Source: CAYOHP01 sp964403795 [NCBI: uncultured bacterium]
GTDB lineage: Bacteria; Muiribacteriota; UBA6191; CAZXTJ01
Direction: 5' to 3'
NCBI GenBank assembly: GCA_964403795.1
Contig: CAYOHP010000148.1
Span: 1 to 15,843, forward strand
DNA length: 15,843 bases
Every line of letters begins with the position of its first letter. The stretch's first letter is position 1. This document shows, one piece after another, positions 5,155 to 13,196 of this stretch. The notes beneath the pieces were generated by a model. That model was not told where the DNA came from. It searched no databases and was given only the letters and a program-made list of their open reading frames with translations. Both the position numbers and the translations under genes were made by a program.

Positions 5155-7911
5155 ATCCGGTACCTCGGGACCCCCCGGGGCCGGTTCCTGACCGGCTTCG
5201 GGATCCGCGACCCAGGGCGAGAGCGAGATCACCAGCCGGGTCACCCCGCCCACCTCCAGGCGCACCGACCCGAAGGCCACCTCCAGGCTGCGGGTAGCGG
5301 TCTCGATCCTGGCCATCCCCTCGGCCAGCGGTCGCCCTACCAGGCCGCGCCGGATCTCTGCGCCCAGGTCCCGGAGCCCGACCACATGGCGGTAGCTCAT
5401 CCCCGCCAGGGTGCCCTTGTCCATGCCGAGGAGGAGCTCGGCGGCGTGGTTCGAGTAGGCGATCCGCCCCTGGGGATCGAGCATCACCACCGCCGCGGCC
5501 AGGGTGTCGAGGAGCTTCTCCTGGAAGGCGACCAGCCCGGTCATGGCGACCCGGTCGGACTGCCGGCCGGCCTGGGCGGCGGCCAGCGCGGTCTCGGCCT
5601 CCCGGGCCCGCAGGGCAGCCCTTTCCCGCTGGGCGTCCAGGGCGGTGAGCTCGGCCGCGGCCCGGGCATGCTGGGTCTCGGCCTCCTCGGCCCGGGTTTC
5701 CGCCTGCTGGCGGAGCACCCTTTCGGCGGCCAGCTTCCCGTCGAGATCCTGGAGCCGGTGCCGGAGCCGGGCGACCTCCTCGTCCTGGGCGGCCTGGACC
5801 TCGGCCCGACCGGCCGAGAGCAGCTGGTCGACCTCCTCCTCCAGGCTCCGGCCGCGCTCCTCGGCCCGGGCCAACCTCTCCAGCGCCTTCTCCAGCCTTC
5901 CCTGGACCTCCTCGACCAGCGCCCCGGCCTCGGCCAGCCGCGCCACCTGCTCCCGGTGCGCCTCGTCCCGTTGCAGGAGCCCGAGCTGGGCTTCCAGGTG
6001 CTTGGCCCGGGCGTCCCGGAGCTGCTCCTCGAGTTCCTCGACCCGGACCTCGAACTCGGCCCGCTCCCGCTCGGCCGCTTCGGCCCGGACCAGGACCTCC
6101 TCCAGGCGAGCCTCGGCCCGGCGCGCCTGGTCCTGGGCCTGGTCCCGCTGCCCGGTCAGCAGGTCGGCGGTCTCGACCAGCTCGGTCAGCTTCCGCTCGG
6201 CCTCGGCGAGCTGTTCCTCGAACTCGTCGGCCTTCTGGCGGAAACCCGAGGCCAACCCCTCGTAGCTCCGGAGGCTGCGATTCTCGGCCCGGGCCCGCTC
6301 GAGCTCGGCCTTGGCCGAGGCCAGCTCTGCCCGCAGGGCATCGGCCTCGCCCCGGACCGCCCCGATCGCCACCTGGTGGGCCTCCTCGCCCTCCCGCACC
6401 TTCCGGGTGGCGGCAGCCAGCTCGGCATCGAGCTGGGAGCGCTTCTCGGCCGCGGCCAGGAGCTGCGCCTCCAGCGACACCAGGCCCTGGCGCGCTTCCA
6501 TCGCCTCCGCCAGCAGGGTCTCGATCCGGGCCCGCCGGGCCTCGTCCTGGTCCCGCAGCTGGCTCTCGGCGCGCTCGCGGGCCTGCCGCTCCCGGGCGAG
6601 CAGGTCCTCGAGGGCGGAGCGAGAATCCTCGCCCGCGGCCAGCTCCGAGGCCACCCGGCTCCGGGCCACCTCTACGGAACGTTCCAGCTCGTCACGGAGC
6701 CGGACCACCTCGGCCTCGAGCCCGGCCCTCCGATCCGCCTCCCGGGAGGCCTCGGCCCCCAGCCGGGCCACCTCGGCGACCTGTGCCTGGTGGGCCTGGG
6801 CCAGTTCGACCACCCGGGCCAGGGCCTGGTCCCTCTCCTGTTCGGCCCGGGCCGCCCGCACCCGCTCCGCCTCCAGGACAGGGTCGGGGCCACCGGGTTC
6901 CCGCTCGGCGAGACCGGCCTCCAGCACTTCGATCCGACGCAGGGCGGTCTCGGTCTCGGCCACGGCCCGGGAGACCGCGGTGTCGCCCTCGGCCAGGGCC
7001 GCCTCGAGCCCGGCGATCCGGGCGAGCGCGGAGTCCCGCTCGGCCGCGATCGCCTCCTGCTCCTGGCGGGAACCCTGGCTGCGATCGCGGGTCACCTGGA
7101 GTTCCCGCTCGAGTTCCTCGATCCGCACCTTCAGCGGCTCGACACCGACCCGGGCCTCCCGTTGGCGGCGGAGGGCGTCGTCCCGTTCCTTCTCGAGCTC
7201 CCGGGCCAGGTCGGACAGATCCCGGAGTTCCGCCTCCAGGACCGCCAGGCGACGGCCCTGGTCCCCGGCATCGGGTCCCGGCTGCGCCCTGGCTCCCGCG
7301 TCCCGGACCGGACCCGGGGGGGGAGGCGGAGCCGAGGCCGATGGCGGGGAGGCCGATGGCGAGACGCCGGGCGCCGCCACCGGTACGGCCGGATCCTGCG
7401 CAGGGGATGCTGGCTCGACCGGGAGCGGCGCCGGAGGAGGCGCCGGCCGAGCCGCAGGGATCGGAGGCGGTGCCTCGGGAACCCTCCCCCCGGCCGCGCC
7501 CGCCCGGGGCCCCGCCTTCTTGCGCCGCAGGCGGTTCTTCAGGACCCCGACCACCAGAGCCTTCTCCAGGGCCGTGGCGAGCGCCTCGGCCTCCAGCGGC
7601 AGGGTCACGAAGTCGTAGGCCCCGTCCCGCCGGAGCTCGGCCGCCAACGCGGCCACGTCGCCGGGAACCAGCGCCGCCAGGTGCACTGCCTTGGGAAAGC
7701 CCCGGACCAGGGTGGCCAGCGCCACGAAGGGGTCGTCGACCCCGCTGGCCTGGGTGACCACCACCGCGACGTCTTCGGGCTGCAGGACCGCCTCGATCTG
7801 CCCGGGGCTCCCGATCCGTTCGAATCGGCGCCCGGGACCGGAGAGGGCCGAGAGCCCGGGACCGTCCAGGTCCGGTCCCACCAGGAGGATCCGGCTCTCG
7901 TTCCCGGTCAT
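5146..7911 (-). CDS. pseudo-receiver / coiled-coil / PAS protein (921 aa)
   Basis: Probable cytoplasmic scaffold. Residues 1-125 have a receiver fold pattern (RILLVG strand 1, VAVVV strand 3, YDFVTLPL near 99-106) but have lost the chemistry: the phosphoacceptor Asp position is V52 and the conserved Lys is L104. A Pro/Ala-rich linker (about 133-215, no cysteine, many PPP runs) leads to a roughly 570-residue coiled coil (218-788) dominated by Glu, Ala, Arg and Leu. A PAS-like domain (about 795-899) opens with FQEKLLDTLAAAVVMLD and includes SNHAAELLLG. The protein stops soon after PAS with no kinase, cyclase or DNA-binding domain. The start ATG at 7911 overlaps the preceding TGA as ATGA. A same-frame extension to 9840 exists, but it lies over the Ig-protein gene and is not coding. 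The order matches the gene at 130-2094; the front half resembles FrzS/AglZ of Myxococcus. Scaffold role is inference. Confidence 0.92.
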   Translation of the reverse strand: MTGNESRILLVGPDLDGPGLSALSGPGRRFERIGSPGQIEAVLQPEDVAVVVTQASGVDDPFVALATLVRGFPKAVHLAALVPGDVAALAAELRRDGAYDFVTLPLEAEALATALEKALVVGVLKNRLRRKKAGPRAGAAGGRVPEAPPPIPAARPAPPPAPLPVEPASPAQDPAVPVAAPGVSPSASPPSASAPPPPPGPVRDAGARAQPGPDAGDQGRRLAVLEAELRDLSDLARELEKERDDALRRQREARVGVEPLKVRIEELERELQVTRDRSQGSRQEQEAIAAERDSALARIAGLEAALAEGDTAVSRAVAETETALRRIEVLEAGLAEREPGGPDPVLEAERVRAARAEQERDQALARVVELAQAHQAQVAEVARLGAEASREADRRAGLEAEVVRLRDELERSVEVARSRVASELAAGEDSRSALEDLLARERQARERAESQLRDQDEARRARIETLLAEAMEARQGLVSLEAQLLAAAEKRSQLDAELAAATRKVREGEEAHQVAIGAVRGEADALRAELASAKAELERARAENRSLRSYEGLASGFRQKADEFEEQLAEAERKLTELVETADLLTGQRDQAQDQARRAEARLEEVLVRAEAAERERAEFEVRVEELEEQLRDARAKHLEAQLGLLQRDEAHREQVARLAEAGALVEEVQGRLEKALERLARAEERGRSLEEEVDQLLSAGRAEVQAAQDEEVARLRHRLQDLDGKLAAERVLRQQAETRAEEAETQHARAAAELTALDAQRERAALRAREAETALAAAQAGRQSDRVAMTGLVAFQEKLLDTLAAAVVMLDPQGRIAYSNHAAELLLGMDKGTLAGMSYRHVVGLRDLGAEIRRGLVGRPLAEGMARIETATRSLEVAFGSVRLEVGGVTRLVISLSPWVADPEAGQEPAPGGPEVPDPA

Positions 7912-10900
7912 CGGAGGACCGCGATCTTCCCCGTCCGCGTGTCGCTCGCGCTCCCGCCCCTGGCCCGGATGCGGAACGGATACACGCCGTTGGTCACGCC
8001 CCTGCCCCGGCTGTCCCGGAGGTCCCAGTCGATGGCATTGTTCCTCAGCGCGGGGATCCCGGCGAAGGAGAGGACCCGGATCCGGCGCCCGGCGGTGTCG
8101 AAGATCTCGACGTCGACGTCCCGGGTGGCCCCGGGCTGGGTCAGGTCGAAGCGGATCCGGGTCTGGGTCCGGGCCGGGTTGGGAACCGGCAGCGGAGGAT
8201 CGGAGAACCCGAAGTGCCCGCCCCCGGCCAGGGCCATCGGCTGGGTGCGCACCTCGTTGCCGCCGCGGTCCCGGACCGCCAGCAGGACCTGGTGTTCGCC
8301 GGCCGGGAGGGCATCGGGCAGCCGCACCTTGACCTCGCCGGTGGTGGTGTCGAAGCGATGGGGCACCGGCTTCCCGTCGAGCAGGACCTCCAGGCGGGCC
8401 GGCTCGATGCCGCTGCCGCCGTCGTAGACCTCCCAGGCGAGTTCGGCCCCGGAGGCCGTCTCCACGGCTTCCGGCCGGAACAGTTCCCGGACCCTGGGAG
8501 GGACCGGGTCCCGGGCCAGCTTCATGGCCCCGTAGCCTTCGAGGGTCCCCTGGATCCCGCCTTGTCCGTCGCAGCCGCCGATCCAGGTCCAGCGGCCACC
8601 CAGCAGCTGGTACAGGCCGACCTGGCCGCACTCCGGGACCTTCCCGTCCGCCTCCCGGGGAAGCGGGACCCGCACCCCGACCCTGCCCTTCAGCGGTCCT
8701 GTGCCCTGGACGTGGTCGGTGAAGCCGAGCTCGAGCAGCTCGTCCTGGCCTTCGATGCCGCCGCCCTGCTCGCTGGCCAGGGCCTGGCTCATGGTGCGGA
8801 GCTCGTCCTGGGTCCCCCCGACGACCACGGGCGGGAACACGAAGAGGTTGCGGCCCCCGGTGGCCCCTGCCGGGATCTCCACCGTCAAGCCCGAAGCCGA
8901 GCGGGCCACGGTGGTCCCGGTCGCCGACTCGCGGGTCGGCCGGATCACCTGGAAGCTGACGGTCCGCCGGGCGCTGTTCAGGCTCTGGTCCTCGCCGGTG
9001 ATCTCGAAACTGACCAGCGGCTGGGACACGGTCGAGTTCAGCCTGAGGGTGACGAAGGAGGCCCGGGTGTTCCCCGAAATGGGGTTGGCCCTGGGGCGGG
9101 CGCCGGCGCCGCTGAAGTCGATCAGGCTGGCTCCGGAGAGGTTCGAGAGGGTCGGGGGCTCGTGCAGGGGCTCGGAGGCCAGGATGGTGACCGTGACCTC
9201 CCGATCCTGCAGGGGCGAGAGGAAGAACCGGGTCGTGAAGAACGGACCGGTATCGATCTCGACGGTGCGGGTCCGGTCCTCCGGCATCACGTTCCCGGCG
9301 GCATCCCGGGCACCCGAGATGACCAGGCTCGCCAGGCCGTCCCAGCGTGCCGGGTCGGCGTTCCTGGGGATGTTGATCCTCCCGACCCAGGTGTCCCCCG
9401 AGAAGCTCTGGGTGGTGACCTCGAGGGCCGGGACCCCCACGCCTCCCTGGGGATCGAGCAGCACACCCACGGGATGTGCGGTGGCGAGCGGCTCGCTGAA
9501 GCGCACCGTGAAGATCACGTCCCCGGTGTTGATGATGCCGTTGTTCGAGTTCGGTTCGATCGGGTCCATGTGTTCGACCGAGAGGACACTGGGTACCGAG
9601 CGGTCCAGGGTGAAGGTGCAGACGTTGGAGAACGGTCCCAGGTTCCCGGCCGCGTCCATGGTGGCCACCCGCCAGCGGTACTGGCCCTCGAGGCTCAGGT
9701 TCTGGAGCGTGGTGGGCAGGGTCACGACCCGGCGGAAGACGTTGCCGTTGGGATCCGTGAGCTCGAAGGTGTAGGCGGTCGCCCCCCCCACCGGAGCCCA
9801 GGTGAAGGTGGTGGAAGGCCGGGACCGGAAGCTCCCGCACACCGGCTCCTGGAGCTGGGGCGGCCGCAGGTGGTCCAGGCTGACGATGACCCGGCGGCGG
9901 ATCACGGTCCGGTTACCGGCGAAGTCGACGGCGGTGATGGTGAGGCGGTAGCTGTCCTGCTGGCCGGGCCGCGGCTGGAGCAGGCGGTCCCGGCTGGGCA
10001 GGGCCAGGCTGGCGGTCCAACCACGGAGCTCCCGCTGGCTGGTCGGGAAGGTCGCCGGGTCGAGCGGGTTGGTGCTCGAGAGGACCGGGTCGTTCCTGGG
10101 ATCGGCCAGGGGCGTGAGGGTGGCCCGGGTGGCGGGGACCACCGGGTTGCTGCGTCCAGGGACGATCACCGCCGGATTGTCGGTGGTCGTCGACTGGGTC
10201 GGGGCGATCCCCGGGATCGGGTTGCCGTTGACGTCGATCACCTCGAGCACCAGTTCCACCCGCTCGATGCCGGATCCGCCCTGGGTCGGCTGGGCCTCGT
10301 TGGCGGAGAGGTCCTGGACCGTCCCCGAGAGGTTCACGGAGGTGCCTCCGATGAAGGCCCCGTCGGGCAGGTTGGTGACCGTGACCTCGGGATCGATCGT
10401 GTCGTAGAGGAAGAAGAAGTTGGCGATGTCGAGAGTGGTCTCGGCCGAGGGCGCCAGGCCGAAGTAGTTGCCCCGCTTGGCGTTGCCGGGGTCGTCCATC
10501 TGGTTGCCGGCCCGGTCCCGGGGCAACGAGAGGATCCGGTAGATGCCGTCCATCGAGCCGTCCACCGGGAGGCTCCGCACGATGCCCCGGTTGTCGGTCA
10601 GCTCCAGCAGGACCCGGAAGGCGTCGTCGTTGGGGTTGAAGCTCGGCAGGGTCGGGTCGGTCGAGTTGGGGACGTGGATGAAACGCAGGGTGGTGCGCAG
10701 TCGGCCGCTGCTCTGGCCGCCGTCGATCAGGGTGCGGTCGACCTTGTTGGGTCGGTAGGGGGTCTCGAGGAACCACTGCAGGTTCGACCCGTCGAGGTCG
10801 ATCCCGCAGCCCTCGTTGCCGTTGTTGGGGCTGGCCGGGTCCACGATGATGGCGTCCACGAAACGCAGCGGCTCGCTGATCGAGGTGTTGTCGGCCGGGA

Positions 10901-13064
10901 AGGTCCGCCGGGTGAAGGGCAGCACGGTATCGAGGTTGAACTCGTAGTCGACCGAGTCCCGGGTCACGCCGTTACCCCGGATCACGCCCCGGTTGCCGGC
11001 ATCGTCGACCGGGGTCACCCGGATCAGGTAGATGCCGTCGGCGATCCCGAGCCGGGGATCGAGCAGACCGGGGGGCAGGAAGGCGCCGGGGGTCGCCGGG
11101 AAGTTGGCCGGCACCGGGAAGTTGTCGGTGTCCGGGTTGCGGCCGGCCTCCCTGAGATTGGTGAGGGTGACTCCGGTAGCGGGGTCCCGGGCCACGTCGG
11201 CATCCATCCCGACCGGGGCAGCGTTCCTGCCTCCCAGCCGGCTCAGGATCTCGACCCGGGACGAGGTCGACGAGAAGGTGGGATCGGTCGAGCTGACGAT
11301 CACCGTGGGCGAAGCCGAGGCGGTGCGCAGATCGGGTCCCCCGACGCAGCTCGGGGTCCCCGCCACCAGGGGGTTGGGATCCGCATCCGGGTTGGTGACC
11401 GTGACCCGGAGGTCGGTCTCCCGGATCGGGGTGGTGTCGACGATGAACAGGAACTCCTCGATCGAGGTGTTGCCGACCTGGTCCCGGATCCCGATCTGGA
11501 TCCGCCAGGTGCCCTCCTCGGGCTCGGCGTCGCCGTCGTTGTCCCGGTCCCGGAACCCGGGGATCTGGAGGCTCGGGTCCCGGAAGTCGGGCAGGTCGAG
11601 GAAGAGCCCGTTGGGAGGCGCGATCGAGGGCGTGCCGGGGACGTCCTGGCCGGTGGGGCTCTGGAGCCGGATGGTCAGGAAGCGAGGGTTGGCCTGGGGC
11701 TGCTGGGGCGGGGCCCGCTCGACGCCCAGGAACAGCACCCCCGAGGCGTTGGCCTTGGTGACCACGGTCGTATCGCGGCTGTCGTAGTCGTCCACGAAGG
11801 CCCGGATCCGCCGCGGGAACTCGAGGTCGCCGATCTTGTCGCCGTCCCGGGGCTCGCTCACCACGTTGCCGGGGCTGGCGGCGGCGAAGCGGATCCGGGT
11901 GGGGGGGATGGTGTCCACCTTGAACGCCGGCTGGATCTGCTGCAGCGGGTCGCCCTGGGTCTGGTTGCCGGCCCGGTCGAGGACCCCGGTGATCTCCAGG
12001 GTGGCATCCCCGTTCTGGTCGTCCTGGGGGACGGGCGTGTAGCTCCAGGTGAAGATCCGGTTGTCGATCGCCAGGTTCTGCAGCGGGGTCGCCCGGATCG
12101 CCACCCCGTTGGTCTGGGTGATGTTGAGTTCGGGCTGGGTGCGCAGGGGCTCGGAGAACTCGACCCGGATCTGGATCAGGTCCCGGCCCACGAAGGTCTG
12201 GGCCCCGGGCGAGAGTTCGGTGCGCAGCGTCGGGTCGTCGGGATTCCGGATGATGACCACCCGGGTGACCTGGGCCGGCTCGGTGTCGAGCACCACCCGG
12301 ATCTGGAAGGCCGGGTTCGAGATGTTGGGACGGCTCTGGGGGTCGTCGGGGAAGGCGTCCTCGGCGGTGAGGAAGACGATCTTCTCGCCGTCGGGGGGCT
12401 GGAGCTGGATGGTGCCGTCGAAGGTCCCTCCCTGCACCCCCTGGAAGGTGCCGGTCTGGCCATCGACCAGGGTGTTGAAGGTGATCTCCTCGGAGGGGGA
12501 CCCGTTGTCCGGGTCGGTGACCGTCCCCTGGACCTGGAGCGCCGCCTGCGAGGTGAACAGGGTCTGGCCGGCGGCGAACTGGACCGGGGGAGTTCCCTGG
12601 TTGAGGACGACCCTCTGCACCTGGAAGTCCGGGGGCTTCGAGTCGAACTGGATCCGCACCGGGTTGGTGGTCTGGAGGGTGATGTTGAAGCGGGTCTGGA
12701 ACAGCACCAGGTTGATGGTCTGGATGGTGTCCTGGTCGAACCCGGCAGCCACCTCGGTGACGCTCTGGTTGGGTCCACCGTCGAAGGTCGAACCCTCGAT
12801 GTCGGCACCGTCGGTGTTCACGAAGTAGCTGCCCGACCCGCCGTTGTGGCTGAAGGTGATCACGAAGAAGTCGCGGGAGGTCCTGAGCGGCTTCTGCTGG
12901 GTCGCGGCCGGGTCCGGCTGGGTGATCGTCAGCTGGGTGACCTGCCCCACCCCGGCCTGGGCCCGCACCCGGTCCCGGCCAGGGCCGAGCAGGAGGACCA
13001 GGAACAGGAGGACGGTCCAGAGGGCCCTGCCCCGGTTCGCCTCGACCTTGCCCGTGCTCACCAT
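7908..13064 (-). CDS. large secreted Ig/Fn3-repeat protein with FlgD-like C-terminal sorting-type domain (1718 aa)
   Basis: Exported surface or secreted protein. A signal peptide (hydrophobic core 14-29, cleavage after AQA at 35-37) precedes a long array of beta-rich Ig-like modules. Many end with D-x-x-G-N and then an Asp-Thr-x-x-Pro type linker: D363, D528, D687, D850, D1047, D1137, D1254 and D1599 head such motifs. An Fn3-like module (about 1076-1156) has TFTWAPVGGATAY and YRWRV. An EF-hand-like calcium loop lies at 506-517. Six cysteines fall in three likely pairs (573/753, 1076/1149, 1479/1498). Residues 1480-1603 (LYQLLGGRWTWIGG, then an Ig-like module with DGGSGIE) lead into a C-terminal FlgD-like/Por-type domain (about 1624-1718: PVPNPARTQTRIRF, VEIFDTAGRRIRVL, GVYPFRIRA). 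ATG at 13064 has GAGGAG four bases upstream; a 184-codon upstream extension would bury the signal peptide and overlap mfd. Adhesive, structural or enzyme-scaffolding role cannot be told; no catalytic motif seen. Confidence 0.93.
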   Translation of the reverse strand: MVSTGKVEANRGRALWTVLLFLVLLLGPGRDRVRAQAGVGQVTQLTITQPDPAATQQKPLRTSRDFFVITFSHNGGSGSYFVNTDGADIEGSTFDGGPNQSVTEVAAGFDQDTIQTINLVLFQTRFNITLQTTNPVRIQFDSKPPDFQVQRVVLNQGTPPVQFAAGQTLFTSQAALQVQGTVTDPDNGSPSEEITFNTLVDGQTGTFQGVQGGTFDGTIQLQPPDGEKIVFLTAEDAFPDDPQSRPNISNPAFQIRVVLDTEPAQVTRVVIIRNPDDPTLRTELSPGAQTFVGRDLIQIRVEFSEPLRTQPELNITQTNGVAIRATPLQNLAIDNRIFTWSYTPVPQDDQNGDATLEITGVLDRAGNQTQGDPLQQIQPAFKVDTIPPTRIRFAAASPGNVVSEPRDGDKIGDLEFPRRIRAFVDDYDSRDTTVVTKANASGVLFLGVERAPPQQPQANPRFLTIRLQSPTGQDVPGTPSIAPPNGLFLDLPDFRDPSLQIPGFRDRDNDGDAEPEEGTWRIQIGIRDQVGNTSIEEFLFIVDTTPIRETDLRVTVTNPDADPNPLVAGTPSCVGGPDLRTASASPTVIVSSTDPTFSSTSSRVEILSRLGGRNAAPVGMDADVARDPATGVTLTNLREAGRNPDTDNFPVPANFPATPGAFLPPGLLDPRLGIADGIYLIRVTPVDDAGNRGVIRGNGVTRDSVDYEFNLDTVLPFTRRTFPADNTSISEPLRFVDAIIVDPASPNNGNEGCGIDLDGSNLQWFLETPYRPNKVDRTLIDGGQSSGRLRTTLRFIHVPNSTDPTLPSFNPNDDAFRVLLELTDNRGIVRSLPVDGSMDGIYRILSLPRDRAGNQMDDPGNAKRGNYFGLAPSAETTLDIANFFFLYDTIDPEVTVTNLPDGAFIGGTSVNLSGTVQDLSANEAQPTQGGSGIERVELVLEVIDVNGNPIPGIAPTQSTTTDNPAVIVPGRSNPVVPATRATLTPLADPRNDPVLSSTNPLDPATFPTSQRELRGWTASLALPSRDRLLQPRPGQQDSYRLTITAVDFAGNRTVIRRRVIVSLDHLRPPQLQEPVCGSFRSRPSTTFTWAPVGGATAYTFELTDPNGNVFRRVVTLPTTLQNLSLEGQYRWRVATMDAAGNLGPFSNVCTFTLDRSVPSVLSVEHMDPIEPNSNNGIINTGDVIFTVRFSEPLATAHPVGVLLDPQGGVGVPALEVTTQSFSGDTWVGRINIPRNADPARWDGLASLVISGARDAAGNVMPEDRTRTVEIDTGPFFTTRFFLSPLQDREVTVTILASEPLHEPPTLSNLSGASLIDFSGAGARPRANPISGNTRASFVTLRLNSTVSQPLVSFEITGEDQSLNSARRTVSFQVIRPTRESATGTTVARSASGLTVEIPAGATGGRNLFVFPPVVVGGTQDELRTMSQALASEQGGGIEGQDELLELGFTDHVQGTGPLKGRVGVRVPLPREADGKVPECGQVGLYQLLGGRWTWIGGCDGQGGIQGTLEGYGAMKLARDPVPPRVRELFRPEAVETASGAELAWEVYDGGSGIEPARLEVLLDGKPVPHRFDTTTGEVKVRLPDALPAGEHQVLLAVRDRGGNEVRTQPMALAGGGHFGFSDPPLPVPNPARTQTRIRFDLTQPGATRDVDVEIFDTAGRRIRVLSFAGIPALRNNAIDWDLRDSRGRGVTNGVYPFRIRARGGSASDTRTGKIAVLR

Positions 13065-13084
13065 CGCACTCCTCGTCGACGGAC

Positions 13085-13100
13085 GGAATCCACGGATTCC
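13085..13100. promoter_or_regulatory. 16-bp dyad, candidate operator
   Basis: GGAATCC-AC-GGATTCC is a perfect inverted repeat with seven-base arms. It covers the candidate -10 and the expected transcription start of the five-gene operon, where a dimeric repressor would block initiation. The symmetry is seen directly; the regulatory role is inferred from position. Confidence 0.4.
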
Positions 13101-13124
13101 ACCCCCGGTCTCGTCCTTCGACAA
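13096..13124 (-). promoter_or_regulatory. candidate sigma70-type promoter for the five-gene operon
   Basis: On the minus strand TTGTCG (13124-13119) and TGGAAT (13101-13096) are separated by exactly 17 bases, each matching four of six consensus positions. A start near 13089 would give a leader of about 25 bases to the ATG at 13064. In GC-rich DNA such matches are uncertain. Confidence 0.35.
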
Positions 13125-13143
13125 AACCCGACCGGGACCGAAG

Positions 13144-13160
13144 CCGATCCGTGCGATCGG
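13144..13160. promoter_or_regulatory. second dyad in the divergent spacer
   Basis: CCGATC and GATCGG flank five bases, giving 17 bp of dyad symmetry. It lies upstream of the operon promoter candidate and next to where an mfd -35 would be, so it could serve a regulator acting on either gene. No known operator was recognised. Confidence 0.3.
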
Positions 13161-13179
13161 TAGCGGGACACGGCTCTCC

Positions 13180-13188
13180 TGCGATAGT
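13180..13188 (+). promoter_or_regulatory. candidate extended -10 for mfd
   Basis: TGCGATAGT matches the extended -10 pattern TGn followed by a hexamer with four of six consensus bases. No convincing -35 is seen 16-18 bases upstream. Transcription would begin at or within a few bases of the GTG start at 13197, so the message may be leaderless, which fits the absence of a Shine-Dalgarno. Confidence 0.3.
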
Positions 13189-13196
13189 CTCGACCC

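Noticed and set aside
130-7911. Naming the two coiled-coil proteins FrzS or AglZ
   Set aside because: Only the pseudo-receiver plus coiled-coil plan is shared; the C-terminal PAS domains are different and orthology cannot be judged by eye.
4621-8427. 1268-codon plus-strand open frame across the M16, scaffold and Ig-protein genes
   Set aside because: It crosses three well-supported minus-strand genes and their junctions and has no recognisable domain or proper start context.
7912-9840. N-terminal extension of the 921-residue protein (643 codons)
   Set aside because: It overlaps the end of the Ig-protein gene in another frame and has shadow-like composition. ATG at 7911 gives a clean receiver start and an ATGA overlap.
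13104-13136. CCCGGTC/GACCGGG inverted repeat with a 19-base loop in the divergent spacer
   Set aside because: Long loop in GC-rich DNA, and it spans the -35 of the candidate promoter, so it would not be fully transcribed; chance is likely.
8214-13163. 1649-codon open frame on the plus strand opposite the Ig-protein gene
   Set aside because: Antisense shadow. With nearly all third positions G or C, stop codons are rare on the opposite strand. The translation is a low-complexity mix rich in Gly, Val, Asp, Arg and His with no domain, while the minus strand gives a signal peptide and recognisable modules.
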